Positions 1 to 8,817 of a stretch of 64,000 nt of DNA are shown piece after piece. Every line of letters begins with the position of its first letter. The first letter of the stretch is position 1. Where the stretch lies: NCBI RefSeq assembly GCF_001458115.1, contig NZ_CZRP01000013.1, forward strand, positions 496,001-560,000, given 5' to 3'. Under the pieces are notes generated by a model, which saw nothing but the letters and a program-made list of their open reading frames with translations, was not told the DNA's origin and made no database searches. This DNA is from Gracilibacillus massiliensis (GTDB lineage: Bacteria; Bacillota; Bacilli; Bacillales; Amphibacillaceae). Position numbers and translations under genes: made by a program.

Positions 1-916
1 CTTCATACTCTGCGACTTCTAAGGCTTGCATACTTTCAGAATATCCATCCGCCAATTGATGTAAAGTTGATTTGGTAGAACTAACACCGATCATGGCTGA
101 TACTTTTAAATAATATAATAAATTTTCTAGCATCTTGTTGACGAGTTTATCATGTAACTGTTCAAGGTAAATGGCGTTTCCCGGAAAAAAAGCGACCATG
201 ACATAGGTAGAGTCGGAATAATCAATCAGATGTATCATCATGTCCTTCTCTTCATTAAAATAATCGATAGTTTCAGATAAGATATTACCCACACTAAATT
301 TCATCAACTGCCAATCCCGTTCATGTGATGTCCTTAAATAAGGCGGACGATTAATCATAATGGAAGTGACAATCTGCGGGGTTTCTGCATCTGTCCCGAT
401 TAGTTCTTTACTTTCTGCAGTCAGGTCCTTTGTTTCATACCGATTAAATAAAAGACTTCGAATGAAAGTATCCCTTCGATAAGTCAAATATATGGGTCTT
501 TGTTCACGATACTTTTCAAGAATCGATTGTTGCTTTTCTTCTGACTCCATATCCTGCAATACTTCCTGGATGACAGTTTCTATTTCAGAGACAGGAGAAG
601 GTTTAAGAAAAAAATGCTTCACTCCATATTGAATTGCTTTTCTTGCATTATCGAAATGATTATATCCACTATGAATAATAATGCAGATATCTGGATACTT
701 TTGTTTCACTTCTTTGATTAAAGTTAAGCCATCCATCTCTGGCATATAAATATCCGTAATCATGATGTCTGGTACCTGATCTTCCATCATGGTTAATGCT
801 TCCTGACCATTAGTTGCGGTTCCAATTATAAAAACATCTAATTTTCGCCAATTTATATGTTTGGTTAATCCCTCTCTTACAGACAATTCATCATCTATTA
901 TTAAGACCGATTTCAT
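1..916 (-). CDS. Response regulator, YesN/AraC type (3' part beyond left edge)
   Basis: Partial gene. About 305 N-terminal residues are visible from the ATG at 914-916, and the frame runs open off the left edge. The receiver domain (about residues 1-120) shows the acidic pocket (IDDE), the phospho-acceptor Asp in ITDIYMPEMDG and the conserved Lys in FLKPSP. The AraC-type helix-turn-helix expected at the C-terminus of YesN-type regulators lies outside the window. Only 2 bp separate the start from the stop of the kinase gene, so the pair is co-transcribed and probably co-translated. By family knowledge it is phosphorylated by that kinase and activates the adjacent sugar-transport genes. The receiver assignment is sure; the AraC output domain is inferred. 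Confidence 0.88.
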   Translation of the reverse strand, partial: MKSVLIIDDELSVREGLTKHINWRKLDVFIIGTATNGQEALTMMEDQVPDIMITDIYMPEMDGLTLIKEVKQKYPDICIIIHSGYNHFDNARKAIQYGVKHFFLKPSPVSEIETVIQEVLQDMESEEKQQSILEKYREQRPIYLTYRRDTFIRSLLFNRYETKDLTAESKELIGTDAETPQIVTSIMINRPPYLRTSHERDWQLMKFSVGNILSETIDYFNEEKDMMIHLIDYSDSTYVMVAFFPGNAIYLEQLHDKLVNKMLENLLYYLKVSAMIGVSSTKSTLHQLADGYSESMQALEVAEYE

Positions 917-918
917 AA

Positions 919-2712
919 TTAATCCCCCGCTTCTATTGATGAAGCTTTTGTGAATGGTTGGTGATAATGAATAGGTAACAAAATCTCTACCATCACTCCA
1001 CCTTGAAGATGATTAAAGATCTTTACATCAAATTGCTCACCACAATACATCGCGATTCGCTCTCTAACATTTTGGATTCCGATACCTTTTGCATCTGAGA
1101 AAGTCCAATCTTCTGGTAATCCGTTTCCATTATCCTTAATCGTTAATTTAATATGGTTTCCATCCTCTACAATCGAACCGTTTATAGCAATTTTCATTTG
1201 CTCTGAGTTAGAGGATTGATAACCATGCTTGATGCTATTTTCAATGAAAGGTTGTAAAATGATTTTGGGTACATATAAGTCCTTCATCGATGCTGCCACA
1301 CGTACAGTATATTGAATATCTTGAGCTTGACGCTGTTTTTGAATATCGATATAACATTTAGCATGATCTAATTCATCACGTAAGCGAATAAATTTCAATC
1401 CCCCACTTAAGCCAATTCGAAGCATTTTGCTTAAGTTATTGACCATATCACTTACCTCATCTGCATCATGATCTAAGGACTTCCATTTGATCATATCCAA
1501 CGTATTATATAGAAAATGCGGCATAATCTGACTTTGTAATGCCCTGACTTCGGCTTCTCTTCTATTAGAATTTTCCATTTCTAATTTTTCTAATAAATCA
1601 GCTAATTCACCCGTCATTTGATTAAAATTGTTAGCCATGATGTCATATTCTTCAACATAATGGCGATTCATTTGTACCTCAAAGTCTCCTTTTTCTACTT
1701 TTCGCATTCCTTTGATCATTTGAGTTATTGGTTTGGTTATCCACTTCCCAATACCATAAACAATAGGAATCGATAATAAAATAGCAATGAAACCAATCAC
1801 TAGAACAAAGATACCTAGCTCTTTTGTTTCGGCGTATAGATCATCAACTGGAATAACTTGAACAAGTCGCCACTGTTCATAATTTGGTTCGGAAATTAGA
1901 AGGAGGTGGTATTCATTATCTCTTTTAATCAGTTGATGATGATTCGTCATCTCATCATATTCAGGAACTAGTCTCTCATATATTTCATTATTAGTTCGGA
2001 CTGTTAAATCGTTAACGATTGGAAATTCTTCACGTGAATGCGTTTCGGCAATGATTCGACCACCTGTATTTAATAAGATAAACGGTTCATTTATTTCTTG
2101 ATATAAATCGGTATCAATTAAATATTCTAAAAAATGTTCAGCCAAAATATTTACTTTGATATAGCCTACTGTTTGACTTCTTTGGTTTAAAATTCGATGA
2201 ACATAACTAATCATCTCACGATCCATTAAGGTATCCGTATGCCTTGGAACCCAACCATTATCAACATTTTCTATGAAAGGGGCAAACCATTCCCGCTCCG
2301 TTAAATTGGACTCCGGTTGAATCGTATGATCGTATAAATACGAATACTCCTGATAACGATCCGTAAATAACTCAATCGAGTATACTTCCTGTTTTAATGA
2401 TGCCACATTATTAATTAAATTTTTTAATTCATTACGTTCTACCAGTGCATCATATGGATCTGTTTCTGAGTCATCAAAAATCTCCGAAACAGTGCGGTCA
2501 ATTGCAATAAAAGTCCCTGCTTCACTAATATTTTTTATAACACCAGATAATTTGTTAGCACTTTCATTTAACAGTGACAATTTTGTTTCACTAATTTCAT
2601 TTGAGGTGAAATTAAAAAAGTATTGGTAGGAAGTGTAACTAACCGCAGCAAGAAATAGAGCATTAACGAAAACAAAGCAAATAACCATGATCGTCTTTAA
2701 TTTTCGAATCAT
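919..2712 (-). CDS. Sensor histidine kinase, YesM family
   Basis: A 597-residue membrane kinase. One transmembrane helix near the N-terminus and one around residues 290-320 flank an extracellular Cache-like sensor region. HAMP, His_kinase (phospho-acceptor His in MPHFLYNTLD) and GHKL ATPase (DNGNGLPEDW and GIGIQNVRER) domains follow. The frame is open to 2739, but the ATG at 2710-2712 follows GAGGGG by 6 nt, so I use it. It precedes the response regulator by 2 bp. The ABC transporter genes lie upstream on the same strand with a 74-bp gap. It probably senses a sugar or sugar-bound lipoprotein outside the cell; the ligand is unknown. Confidence 0.9.
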   Translation of the reverse strand: MIRKLKTIMVICFVFVNALFLAAVSYTSYQYFFNFTSNEISETKLSLLNESANKLSGVIKNISEAGTFIAIDRTVSEIFDDSETDPYDALVERNELKNLINNVASLKQEVYSIELFTDRYQEYSYLYDHTIQPESNLTEREWFAPFIENVDNGWVPRHTDTLMDREMISYVHRILNQRSQTVGYIKVNILAEHFLEYLIDTDLYQEINEPFILLNTGGRIIAETHSREEFPIVNDLTVRTNNEIYERLVPEYDEMTNHHQLIKRDNEYHLLLISEPNYEQWRLVQVIPVDDLYAETKELGIFVLVIGFIAILLSIPIVYGIGKWITKPITQMIKGMRKVEKGDFEVQMNRHYVEEYDIMANNFNQMTGELADLLEKLEMENSNRREAEVRALQSQIMPHFLYNTLDMIKWKSLDHDADEVSDMVNNLSKMLRIGLSGGLKFIRLRDELDHAKCYIDIQKQRQAQDIQYTVRVAASMKDLYVPKIILQPFIENSIKHGYQSSNSEQMKIAINGSIVEDGNHIKLTIKDNGNGLPEDWTFSDAKGIGIQNVRERIAMYCGEQFDVKIFNHLQGGVMVEILLPIHYHQPFTKASSIEAGD

Positions 2713-2786
2713 CACAAGCCCCTCATTTCTTGCTTTCAACTAAATTGTTATTACATTGCTGAATGTCTATCAGACCACGTTTTGTC

Positions 2787-3629
2787 TTACCCTTTTATAC
2801 CTGTAGTAGCGATTCCTTCAACGATATAACGCTGGAAAATAAAGAATACAGTCGTAATTGGTATTAGCGATAATACGGACATTGCAAATACTGATCCCCA
2901 TGAGGATTCACCTTGCGAATCAAGGAATAAACGTAATCCTAATGGTACGGTAAACGTATCTACCGTGTTCAAATACAATATTTGGCTAAAGAAATCATCC
3001 CATGTCCAAATAAATGTAAAAATCGCAGTTGTAATTAAGACTGGCACAGCTAGCGGCATAATAATTCTGGTATAAACCTGAAAAACACCACAACCATCCA
3101 TGATCGCGCTCTCATCCAATTCACGTGGTATTCCTCTAAAGAATTGTACCATTAGAAAGATAAAAAAGGCGTCTGTTGCTAATATTTTTGGTACAGTCAA
3201 AGGTAAAATCGTATTAACCCAGTCTAAATTATGAAAAATAGTATACTGTGGTATTAATGTTGCATGTGCCGGAAGCATAATAGTCATTAGCATACAGGCA
3301 AACCATAGCTTTTTCAATGGAAATTTCAACCTAGCAAAAGCATATGCAGCCATTGAACAAGTAATCAGGTTGGCAACCACTGCAATTAAACTAATTAAAA
3401 AGGAATTTTCAAAAAACTGACCAAAATTGACATCTCTAACAACATTCCAACCATTAATATAGTTATCTAAAGTCCATTCTTTTGAAAATAGACTAGGCGA
3501 AGAAAAAATAAGGGTTTCCGGTTTAAAGGAAGCTGTTACCATCCAAATTACTGGATATAACATACCCGCTCCTATCAATATAATAAATGTATGTGTTAAT
3601 ATTCTACTTTTGTTTGTACTTTGATCCAT
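2787..3629 (-). CDS. ABC sugar transporter permease, MalG/LacG type
   Basis: A 280-residue inner-membrane permease with six predicted transmembrane segments and the binding-protein-dependent transport signature: an EAA-type loop near residues 165-190 (ELDESAIMDGCG, IIMPLAVPVL). It ends in the family-typical IVEGIATTGIKG. Its ATG overlaps the stop of the upstream permease by one base (TAATG), so the two halves of the channel are translationally coupled. With the next gene and the lipoprotein it forms a CUT1-type oligosaccharide importer. No ATPase gene is present; such importers commonly share a distant MsmX-like ATPase. Confidence 0.9.
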   Translation of the reverse strand: MDQSTNKSRILTHTFIILIGAGMLYPVIWMVTASFKPETLIFSSPSLFSKEWTLDNYINGWNVVRDVNFGQFFENSFLISLIAVVANLITCSMAAYAFARLKFPLKKLWFACMLMTIMLPAHATLIPQYTIFHNLDWVNTILPLTVPKILATDAFFIFLMVQFFRGIPRELDESAIMDGCGVFQVYTRIIMPLAVPVLITTAIFTFIWTWDDFFSQILYLNTVDTFTVPLGLRLFLDSQGESSWGSVFAMSVLSLIPITTVFFIFQRYIVEGIATTGIKG

Positions 3630-4576
3630 TATAATTTCCCTCCGTCTTCATAGTGCACCCAATATTTTGATGAGAAGAAGATGACAAGAGTCATGACACC
3701 TAAAACAAATACTAATACCCATGCCATTGCAGAAGCATATCCCATCTCAAAATGCGTAAAACCTTTTTGATATAAATAAAGGGTATAAAATAAAGTAGAG
3801 TTAATTGGTCCACCAGTACCTTCACTAATAATAAAAGCAGAAGTGAAGACTTGAATTGATTTAATAAGCTCAATTACCAAATTAAAGAAGATAACGGGTG
3901 ATAATAGTGGTAATGTTACTCGAAAGAACACTTGTCTCTTTGTCCCACCATCGACAGCTGCTGCTTCATATAGTTCTTTCGGAATTTGTTTTAACCCAGC
4001 AAGAAAAATAACCATTGAAGCACCAAATTGCCATGTAGCAAGTATAATAATTGTTCCTAACGCATAATCAGGATGTGAAATCCACCCTTGACCTTCGATG
4101 TTAAAGTAAGCTAATACTTGATTGACTAATCCATCAATTTCAAATAGATTTTTCCACAGAATCGCAATTGCGACACTTCCACCAAGTAAGGAAGGTAAAT
4201 AATAAGTAGTACGATAAAATCCAACAGCTGCCATTTTTTTATTTAGTAAAACGGCTACTAACAGCGCTGCAATTAATTGTGTAGGAACTGCTATAAATAC
4301 AAATGTCATCGTTACTTTTGCTGAAGCTATCCAACGTGTATCCTGAAACATTTCGGTATAATTGGCAAAGCCGATCCACTCAGGTGGATTAAGTAAATCA
4401 AAACGAGTGAAGGATAAATATAAAGAACTTATCATTGGCCCGAGAACTAATCCAAGAAAACCGATTAACCATGGTAGTAAAAAAATATAGGCTGCAATAT
4501 ATTGTTTCCTGGTTTCTTTACTTATTTTTATTTTTTTCTGAACAGAAGATACTGTCATTGCCTCTGAACTTTTCAA
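3629..4576 (-). CDS. ABC sugar transporter permease, MalF/UgpA type
   Basis: A 315-residue permease with six predicted transmembrane helices and the EAA loop (ELYEAAAVDGGTKRQ, near residue 205). I accept the TTG start at 4576 because AGGAGGGG lies 6 nt upstream. It follows the SBP gene after a 143-bp gap holding two inverted repeats and overlaps the next permease by one base. It forms the heterodimeric channel with that permease. The substrate is not visible from sequence; proximity to alpha-xylosidase and beta-glucuronidase genes suggests a plant-derived oligosaccharide. Confidence 0.9.
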   Translation of the reverse strand: MKSSEAMTVSSVQKKIKISKETRKQYIAAYIFLLPWLIGFLGLVLGPMISSLYLSFTRFDLLNPPEWIGFANYTEMFQDTRWIASAKVTMTFVFIAVPTQLIAALLVAVLLNKKMAAVGFYRTTYYLPSLLGGSVAIAILWKNLFEIDGLVNQVLAYFNIEGQGWISHPDYALGTIIILATWQFGASMVIFLAGLKQIPKELYEAAAVDGGTKRQVFFRVTLPLLSPVIFFNLVIELIKSIQVFTSAFIISEGTGGPINSTLFYTLYLYQKGFTHFEMGYASAMAWVLVFVLGVMTLVIFFSSKYWVHYEDGGKL

Positions 4577-4596
4577 TTGTCACCCCTCCTAAAAAT

Positions 4597-4711
4597 TTGA
4601 AGTCTTCATTTCAAAAAACAACTAATTGAATCAGTTGTCACTCTGAAATTAATTGAAATAAGACTTCAAAGGTAAAATGGTGGAACAAAGTGACTCATAA
4701 AGTCACTTTGT
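4597..4711 (-). terminator. Two hairpins between SBP and permease genes
   Basis: The hairpin at 4683-4711 has a 12-bp stem, AACAAAGTGACT with its complement, directly after the SBP stop. A longer imperfect inverted repeat (TTTGAAGTCTT with AAGACTTCAAA, about 4597-4672) follows before the permease. Neither has a clear U-tract. Attenuation or mRNA stabilisation giving more binding protein than permease is the usual interpretation; this is inference. Confidence 0.5.
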
Positions 4712-4719
4712 TCAACAAG

Positions 4720-6075
4720 TTATTTCTCTTCACTTGTATACTTTTCAATATTTGAAAGTAACTCTTCAAAGTAATCTTCTGATGCTTGCTCTACAGATTT
4801 TTGATCATAATAGATAATTTGTTCTGTTTCTGTAAAGAGCTGGGTATTTTCGTTATACCCTGGTAAGTTCGGAATATAAGGAGCATCCGATGTTTCGCTT
4901 ACCAGATCAATATAGGAATATACTTTTTCATCTAATTCACTTGCTTGATCAATTAAATTTTTTCGAACATCTGAGTTAACTGGTGCGCCACGATCATTAC
5001 CTAATACTTCAGTGGCCTCTACGTTATTTACAAAGAAGTCCATAAATTTTGCTGCTTCCTCCGGATGTGGTGTATCTTTATAACCCGCAAAATATTGACT
5101 TGGTCTTAGCGAAACACCATTTTTTCCCGTCTCAGAATTATACGGATAAGGATATAACTCAAATTCATCCTCGGTTGCACTCGAATAGGCACCCAGCTGA
5201 TTACTTGCAATTGATTCCATAGATACATCACCTTGGACAATTAAAGATTGTTCAGGTGTTTGGGTTGCGGAAACTTGTACTTCTGCTACCGCTGCACCAC
5301 CACTGTCTCTTAAATCTTTCCATAATTGAAACCAATCCTGAACATCTTCGACACCGAAACCTATTTCACCGTCTAGATACGTATATTTATCTCGTTGCGC
5401 TAAAAATACGCCAAATCCATCTTCACTAAAATCACTAGCACCATACGTTCCGTCGATATTTTCTGTGATTTCTGGTGTAATCTCTTTAAAATCTTCCCAA
5501 GTCCATTCTTTACTAGGCATCGAAATACCAGCTTCTTCTAATGCTGTTTTATTAACTAATACTCCCCAAGCAGTTGTACCTAAAGTTACACCATATAAAT
5601 TTCCATCAAATGTAGCAGAATCTAACATACTTTCTGAATGCAAGCTTGTATCAAGTTCATTACCTACATAATCATCTAATGGTAAAATGACATCTCTTAA
5701 TACAAAATCATTTAAGTTACCACCAAACTGAATAACATCTGGTGCATTTCCTGCTGCTAATTGTGTGTTTAATTTGTCAAAGTAACCATCAAACCCTGAA
5801 TACTCTGCTTCTATGGTTACATGTGGATTTTGCTCTTCATACATTTCAATTACTTGTAAAGTACGATCATGTCGTTCCTGACCACCCCACCATGCAACAC
5901 GTAATGTCACATCTTCTTCACCTGACGCCTCTTCATCTTCGGTTTCTTCTGCGCTTTCTGTTGTGCCTTCAGAGTTAGTATCCTCTGTCGTGTCGTCCGT
6001 AGCTGAGTCAGAACTACAAGCTACTACAACTGTTGTAATTAACATTAAAATGAATAATAAATAGACCTTTCTCAT
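4720..6075 (-). CDS. Sugar-binding lipoprotein of ABC importer
   Basis: A 451-residue extracellular solute-binding protein (SBP_bac_1 type). A lipoprotein signal peptide with lipobox VVVAC is followed by an acidic low-complexity linker (about residues 21-52) and then the periplasmic-binding fold (LRVAWWGGQERHD onward; QFGGNLNDFV; TPHPEEAAKFMDFF near the C-terminus). It would be anchored on the outer face of the membrane and deliver an oligosaccharide to the two permeases downstream. Two palindromic cre-like sites lie 40-80 bp upstream of the start. The ligand is unknown. Confidence 0.92.
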   Translation of the reverse strand: MRKVYLLFILMLITTVVVACSSDSATDDTTEDTNSEGTTESAEETEDEEASGEEDVTLRVAWWGGQERHDRTLQVIEMYEEQNPHVTIEAEYSGFDGYFDKLNTQLAAGNAPDVIQFGGNLNDFVLRDVILPLDDYVGNELDTSLHSESMLDSATFDGNLYGVTLGTTAWGVLVNKTALEEAGISMPSKEWTWEDFKEITPEITENIDGTYGASDFSEDGFGVFLAQRDKYTYLDGEIGFGVEDVQDWFQLWKDLRDSGGAAVAEVQVSATQTPEQSLIVQGDVSMESIASNQLGAYSSATEDEFELYPYPYNSETGKNGVSLRPSQYFAGYKDTPHPEEAAKFMDFFVNNVEATEVLGNDRGAPVNSDVRKNLIDQASELDEKVYSYIDLVSETSDAPYIPNLPGYNENTQLFTETEQIIYYDQKSVEQASEDYFEELLSNIEKYTSEEK

Positions 6076-6116
6076 AAATCATTTCCCCTTTCTAATGTGA
6101 TAAGTTTATTCTAAAG

Positions 6117-6130
6117 TGTAAGCCTTTACA
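6117..6130. promoter_or_regulatory. cre-like operator 1 upstream of SBP
   Basis: TGTAAGCCTTTACA matches the catabolite-responsive element consensus TGWAANCGNTNWCA except for CC in place of the central CG. It lies 42 bp upstream of the SBP start. CcpA or another LacI-family repressor is the likely reader; this is inferred from the motif only. Confidence 0.5.
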
Positions 6131-6144
6131 ATTGAATAAAGAAA

Positions 6145-6158
6145 AGTAAGTGCTTACA
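6145..6158. promoter_or_regulatory. cre-like operator 2 upstream of SBP
   Basis: AGTAAGTGCTTACA contains the perfect palindrome GTAAGTGCTTAC and lies 28 bp centre to centre from the first site. It is a weaker match to the cre consensus. Paired sites suggest cooperative or looped repression of the sugar operon. Confidence 0.4.
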
Positions 6159-6251
6159 TAAGAAATCTTAGGTAACTTTAACAATTTATTATAATCATAA
6201 AAAGCAAAAAACACGTAAAAACTATAATGAAGAGACTAAAGGGGTGAGAAA

Positions 6252-6365
6252 ATGGCTAAAAAGAAATTCAAACTTAAGAATAAAAATATTCGTGCAAATA
6301 CACAAAAAAATTTCCAACCAACAAACGATGTCCAGCAGCTTACAAATAAAAATAATAAATATTAA
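6252..6365 (+). CDS. Small basic protein (37 aa), function unknown
   Basis: A 37-residue frame begins at the ATG after AAAGGGGTGAGAAA and ends TAA. It is strongly basic and rich in Asn, Gln and Lys (starts MAKKKFKLKNKN), with no hydrophobic segment. It is the only plus-strand gene in the first 29 kb and lies alone between two minus-strand units. Size, charge and composition recall minor small acid-soluble spore proteins of Bacillus, but I cannot match it to one. The evidence is the ribosome site and the clean short frame. Confidence 0.5.
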   Translation: MAKKKFKLKNKNIRANTQKNFQPTNDVQQLTNKNNKY

Positions 6366-6519
6366 TTAAGCTATTTTATCTGGTTTTCTTATGCTCGAAA
6401 CTGGAAGTGGAGTTATTTCGGATGATTTACATCGTGAAAAACCAGGCAGTAATCTACTTGGGTTTCAACAATACATCCTCTCATATTGATAAATAGTAAA
6501 TAACAAAAAAGAATAAAAA

Positions 6520-6545
6520 AACAATAGCCTGGTTCGGCTATTGTT
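6520..6545 (-). terminator. Intrinsic terminator of GH31/GH2 operon
   Basis: A 10-bp stem, AACAATAGCC with its complement, has a 6-nt loop and a T7 run on the minus strand. The hairpin overlaps the last codons and stop of the GH31 gene, so transcription ends right at the coding end. Confidence 0.8.
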
Positions 6546-8817
6546 TTTCTCTCACTATTTCTAACACAGTCTCATTTGAGCTTGATCCAGAAGGAATCGT
6601 TTTCTTTCCTACAACTTCTATTTGATATTGATCTTTTCTTATGTTAGTTTTCACGCTTAATGTATGATCCATTCTTTCCACTGTCACATTTGCTTTAATA
6701 TCTCCTTCTGCATCAACTAGATCTCTTCTTGCACTTCCGCTATCATCGATACCATAAATTCTGAAGGTAATACCCTCCAAATAATCATAAACAGCATTAT
6801 CGTCCTTTTTTCCAAGTGGGAGAATCGAATTCGGTTTTACGAAAAGTGGTAAACTGAAATAGTCATAGTATTCTTTTATCCATATACCGCCTTCCCTCTC
6901 TTCACCTGTCAAAAGGTGTGTCCATTTTCCCTTTGGTAAATAAAAAGAACCGATTCCATCTTCATTGAACACAGGAGCTACGAGGATGGAATCCCCCAAC
7001 ATATATTGACGATCCAACGTTTCACAAATCGGATCCTCAGGAAATTCCATATACATAGGACGCATTAATGGAATACCTGTTTTATTATTTTCCACTGCTT
7101 GAGCATAGATATAAGGCATTAATTTATTTTTTAATTTTGTAAAATGACGTGCAACTTTTACTGCTTCATCATCAAAATTCCATGGAACCCGATAAGAAGA
7201 GCTACCGTGGAAACGACTATGACTGGATAACAAGCCAAATGCCGTCCACCGCTTGAATACATCGGGTGTAGCAGTGTTCTCAAAGCCCCCAATATCATGG
7301 CTCCAATAACCAAAACCGGACGAGGTTAAAGACAATCCACCACGTAAACTCTCTGCCATTGCATCATAGGTAGAATCACAATCTCCACCCCAATGGACCG
7401 GAAATTTTTGTCCGCCAGTAGTAGCAGAACGTGCGAATACAACCGCTTCCTTTTCGCCTTTTACTTTTTTTAATAAATCAAAGACTACCTGATTGTATTT
7501 ATATGCATAATAATTATGCATTTTTTGAGGGTCTGAACCATCATAATAGACAACATCCGTTGGGATACGCTCGCCAAAGTCTGTTTTAAATGAATCGACA
7601 CCCATATCAAGCAGCTTTTTTAATTTATTCTGGTACCATGTACAAGCTGCCGGATTTGTAAAATCAACAATTGCCATACCTGCTTGCCATAAATCCCATT
7701 GCCAAATGTCACCATTTTCTTTTTTGAGCAAGTAACCTTTCTCCATTCCTTCGTCAAAAAGGACTGACTTTTGTGCGATATATGGGTTAATCCACACGCA
7801 GACCTTTAACCCTTTGTCTTTCAATCGTTTCAGCATACCTTCAGGATCAGGAAAATTACGACGATCCCAGATAAAGTTACTCCATTCAAATTCTTTCATC
7901 CAAAAACAATCAAAATGAAACACACTTAATGGAATACCTCGATCTGCCATGCCATCAACAAAATGATTAACGGTATCTTCATTATAATCAGTGGTAAAAG
8001 ATGTAGATAACCATAAACCAAAGCTCCATGCTGGGGGTAACGCTGGTTTACCAGTCAACTCTGTATAACGGCTAATTACTTCTTTTGGAGTTGGACCATT
8101 AATGAAATAATAATCCAAATATTCGCCTTCCACACTGAATTGGGAACGAGAGACCGTTTCTGATCCTAGTTCAAAGTTTACTTCCTCAGGATGATTCACA
8201 AAAATCCCGTACCCTTTACTGCTAAGATAAAAAGGAATATTCTTATACGATTGTTCTGAGCTCGTGCCTCCATCTTTGTTCCAGATATCAACACTTTGCC
8301 CATTTTTAACAAACGGGGTAAATCGTTCGCCAAGACCATATAGATGTTCCCCAACACCTAAACGTAATTGACCACGCATAAAGGTTTTATCCTCTGGTCC
8401 CTCAATCCATGCCAGGCCTTTTCCATCCGTATCGGTTAAGCGACCTGTAGCATTTTCAAAAGATAACGCAAAATTACTTTTAGAAATGCTAAGCTTCAAT
8501 TCACCACTTGTAAAGCTTAACGTGTCGTTCTTCTCTTCTAATTGAACAGATTTTGCTAGATCCAGCACTTCAAAAGTAGGATACTTTACTTTCTCTCCTT
8601 TAAAATGCCATGTTTGAATACGTACTACTTCATCTGTCGGTGCAGATATTCTAATTGTCAAAAGTGGACCATCTAATGTAGCCCCGCGATGGTTCAGATA
8701 TTTACAAGGTGCATATAGCGTCACTGCACCGTCCTTTTCTACCACTTCATGAATTAACCTTGGAAAATGAATCTGATATCCTTCTCTAACTAGCCAATTT
8801 CCATCAGTGAATTTCAT
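6538..8817 (-). CDS. yicI: Alpha-xylosidase, GH31 (YicI type)
   Basis: A 759-residue cytoplasmic GH31 enzyme, close to the usual YicI length of about 770. The catalytic nucleophile Asp is in FKTDFGERIPTDVVYYDG (about residue 412), and this stretch is characteristic of the YicI subgroup. The acid/base Asp is in GGDCDSTYDAMAE (about 477). An N-terminal beta-sandwich and the family core (LPPAWSFGLWLSTSFTTDYNE) are present. There is no signal peptide, so it acts on imported alpha-xylosides such as isoprimeverose-type units. It overlaps the GH2 stop by one base (TAATG). An alpha-glucosidase is less likely given the motif. Confidence 0.88.
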   Translation of the reverse strand: MKFTDGNWLVREGYQIHFPRLIHEVVEKDGAVTLYAPCKYLNHRGATLDGPLLTIRISAPTDEVVRIQTWHFKGEKVKYPTFEVLDLAKSVQLEEKNDTLSFTSGELKLSISKSNFALSFENATGRLTDTDGKGLAWIEGPEDKTFMRGQLRLGVGEHLYGLGERFTPFVKNGQSVDIWNKDGGTSSEQSYKNIPFYLSSKGYGIFVNHPEEVNFELGSETVSRSQFSVEGEYLDYYFINGPTPKEVISRYTELTGKPALPPAWSFGLWLSTSFTTDYNEDTVNHFVDGMADRGIPLSVFHFDCFWMKEFEWSNFIWDRRNFPDPEGMLKRLKDKGLKVCVWINPYIAQKSVLFDEGMEKGYLLKKENGDIWQWDLWQAGMAIVDFTNPAACTWYQNKLKKLLDMGVDSFKTDFGERIPTDVVYYDGSDPQKMHNYYAYKYNQVVFDLLKKVKGEKEAVVFARSATTGGQKFPVHWGGDCDSTYDAMAESLRGGLSLTSSGFGYWSHDIGGFENTATPDVFKRWTAFGLLSSHSRFHGSSSYRVPWNFDDEAVKVARHFTKLKNKLMPYIYAQAVENNKTGIPLMRPMYMEFPEDPICETLDRQYMLGDSILVAPVFNEDGIGSFYLPKGKWTHLLTGEEREGGIWIKEYYDYFSLPLFVKPNSILPLGKKDDNAVYDYLEGITFRIYGIDDSGSARRDLVDAEGDIKANVTVERMDHTLSVKTNIRKDQYQIEVVGKKTIPSGSSSNETVLEIVREKQ

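Noticed and set aside
6120-6160. Possible xylose operator
   Set aside because: The palindromes fit cre-type sites better than XylR-type repeats, and no LacI or ROK gene lies nearby.
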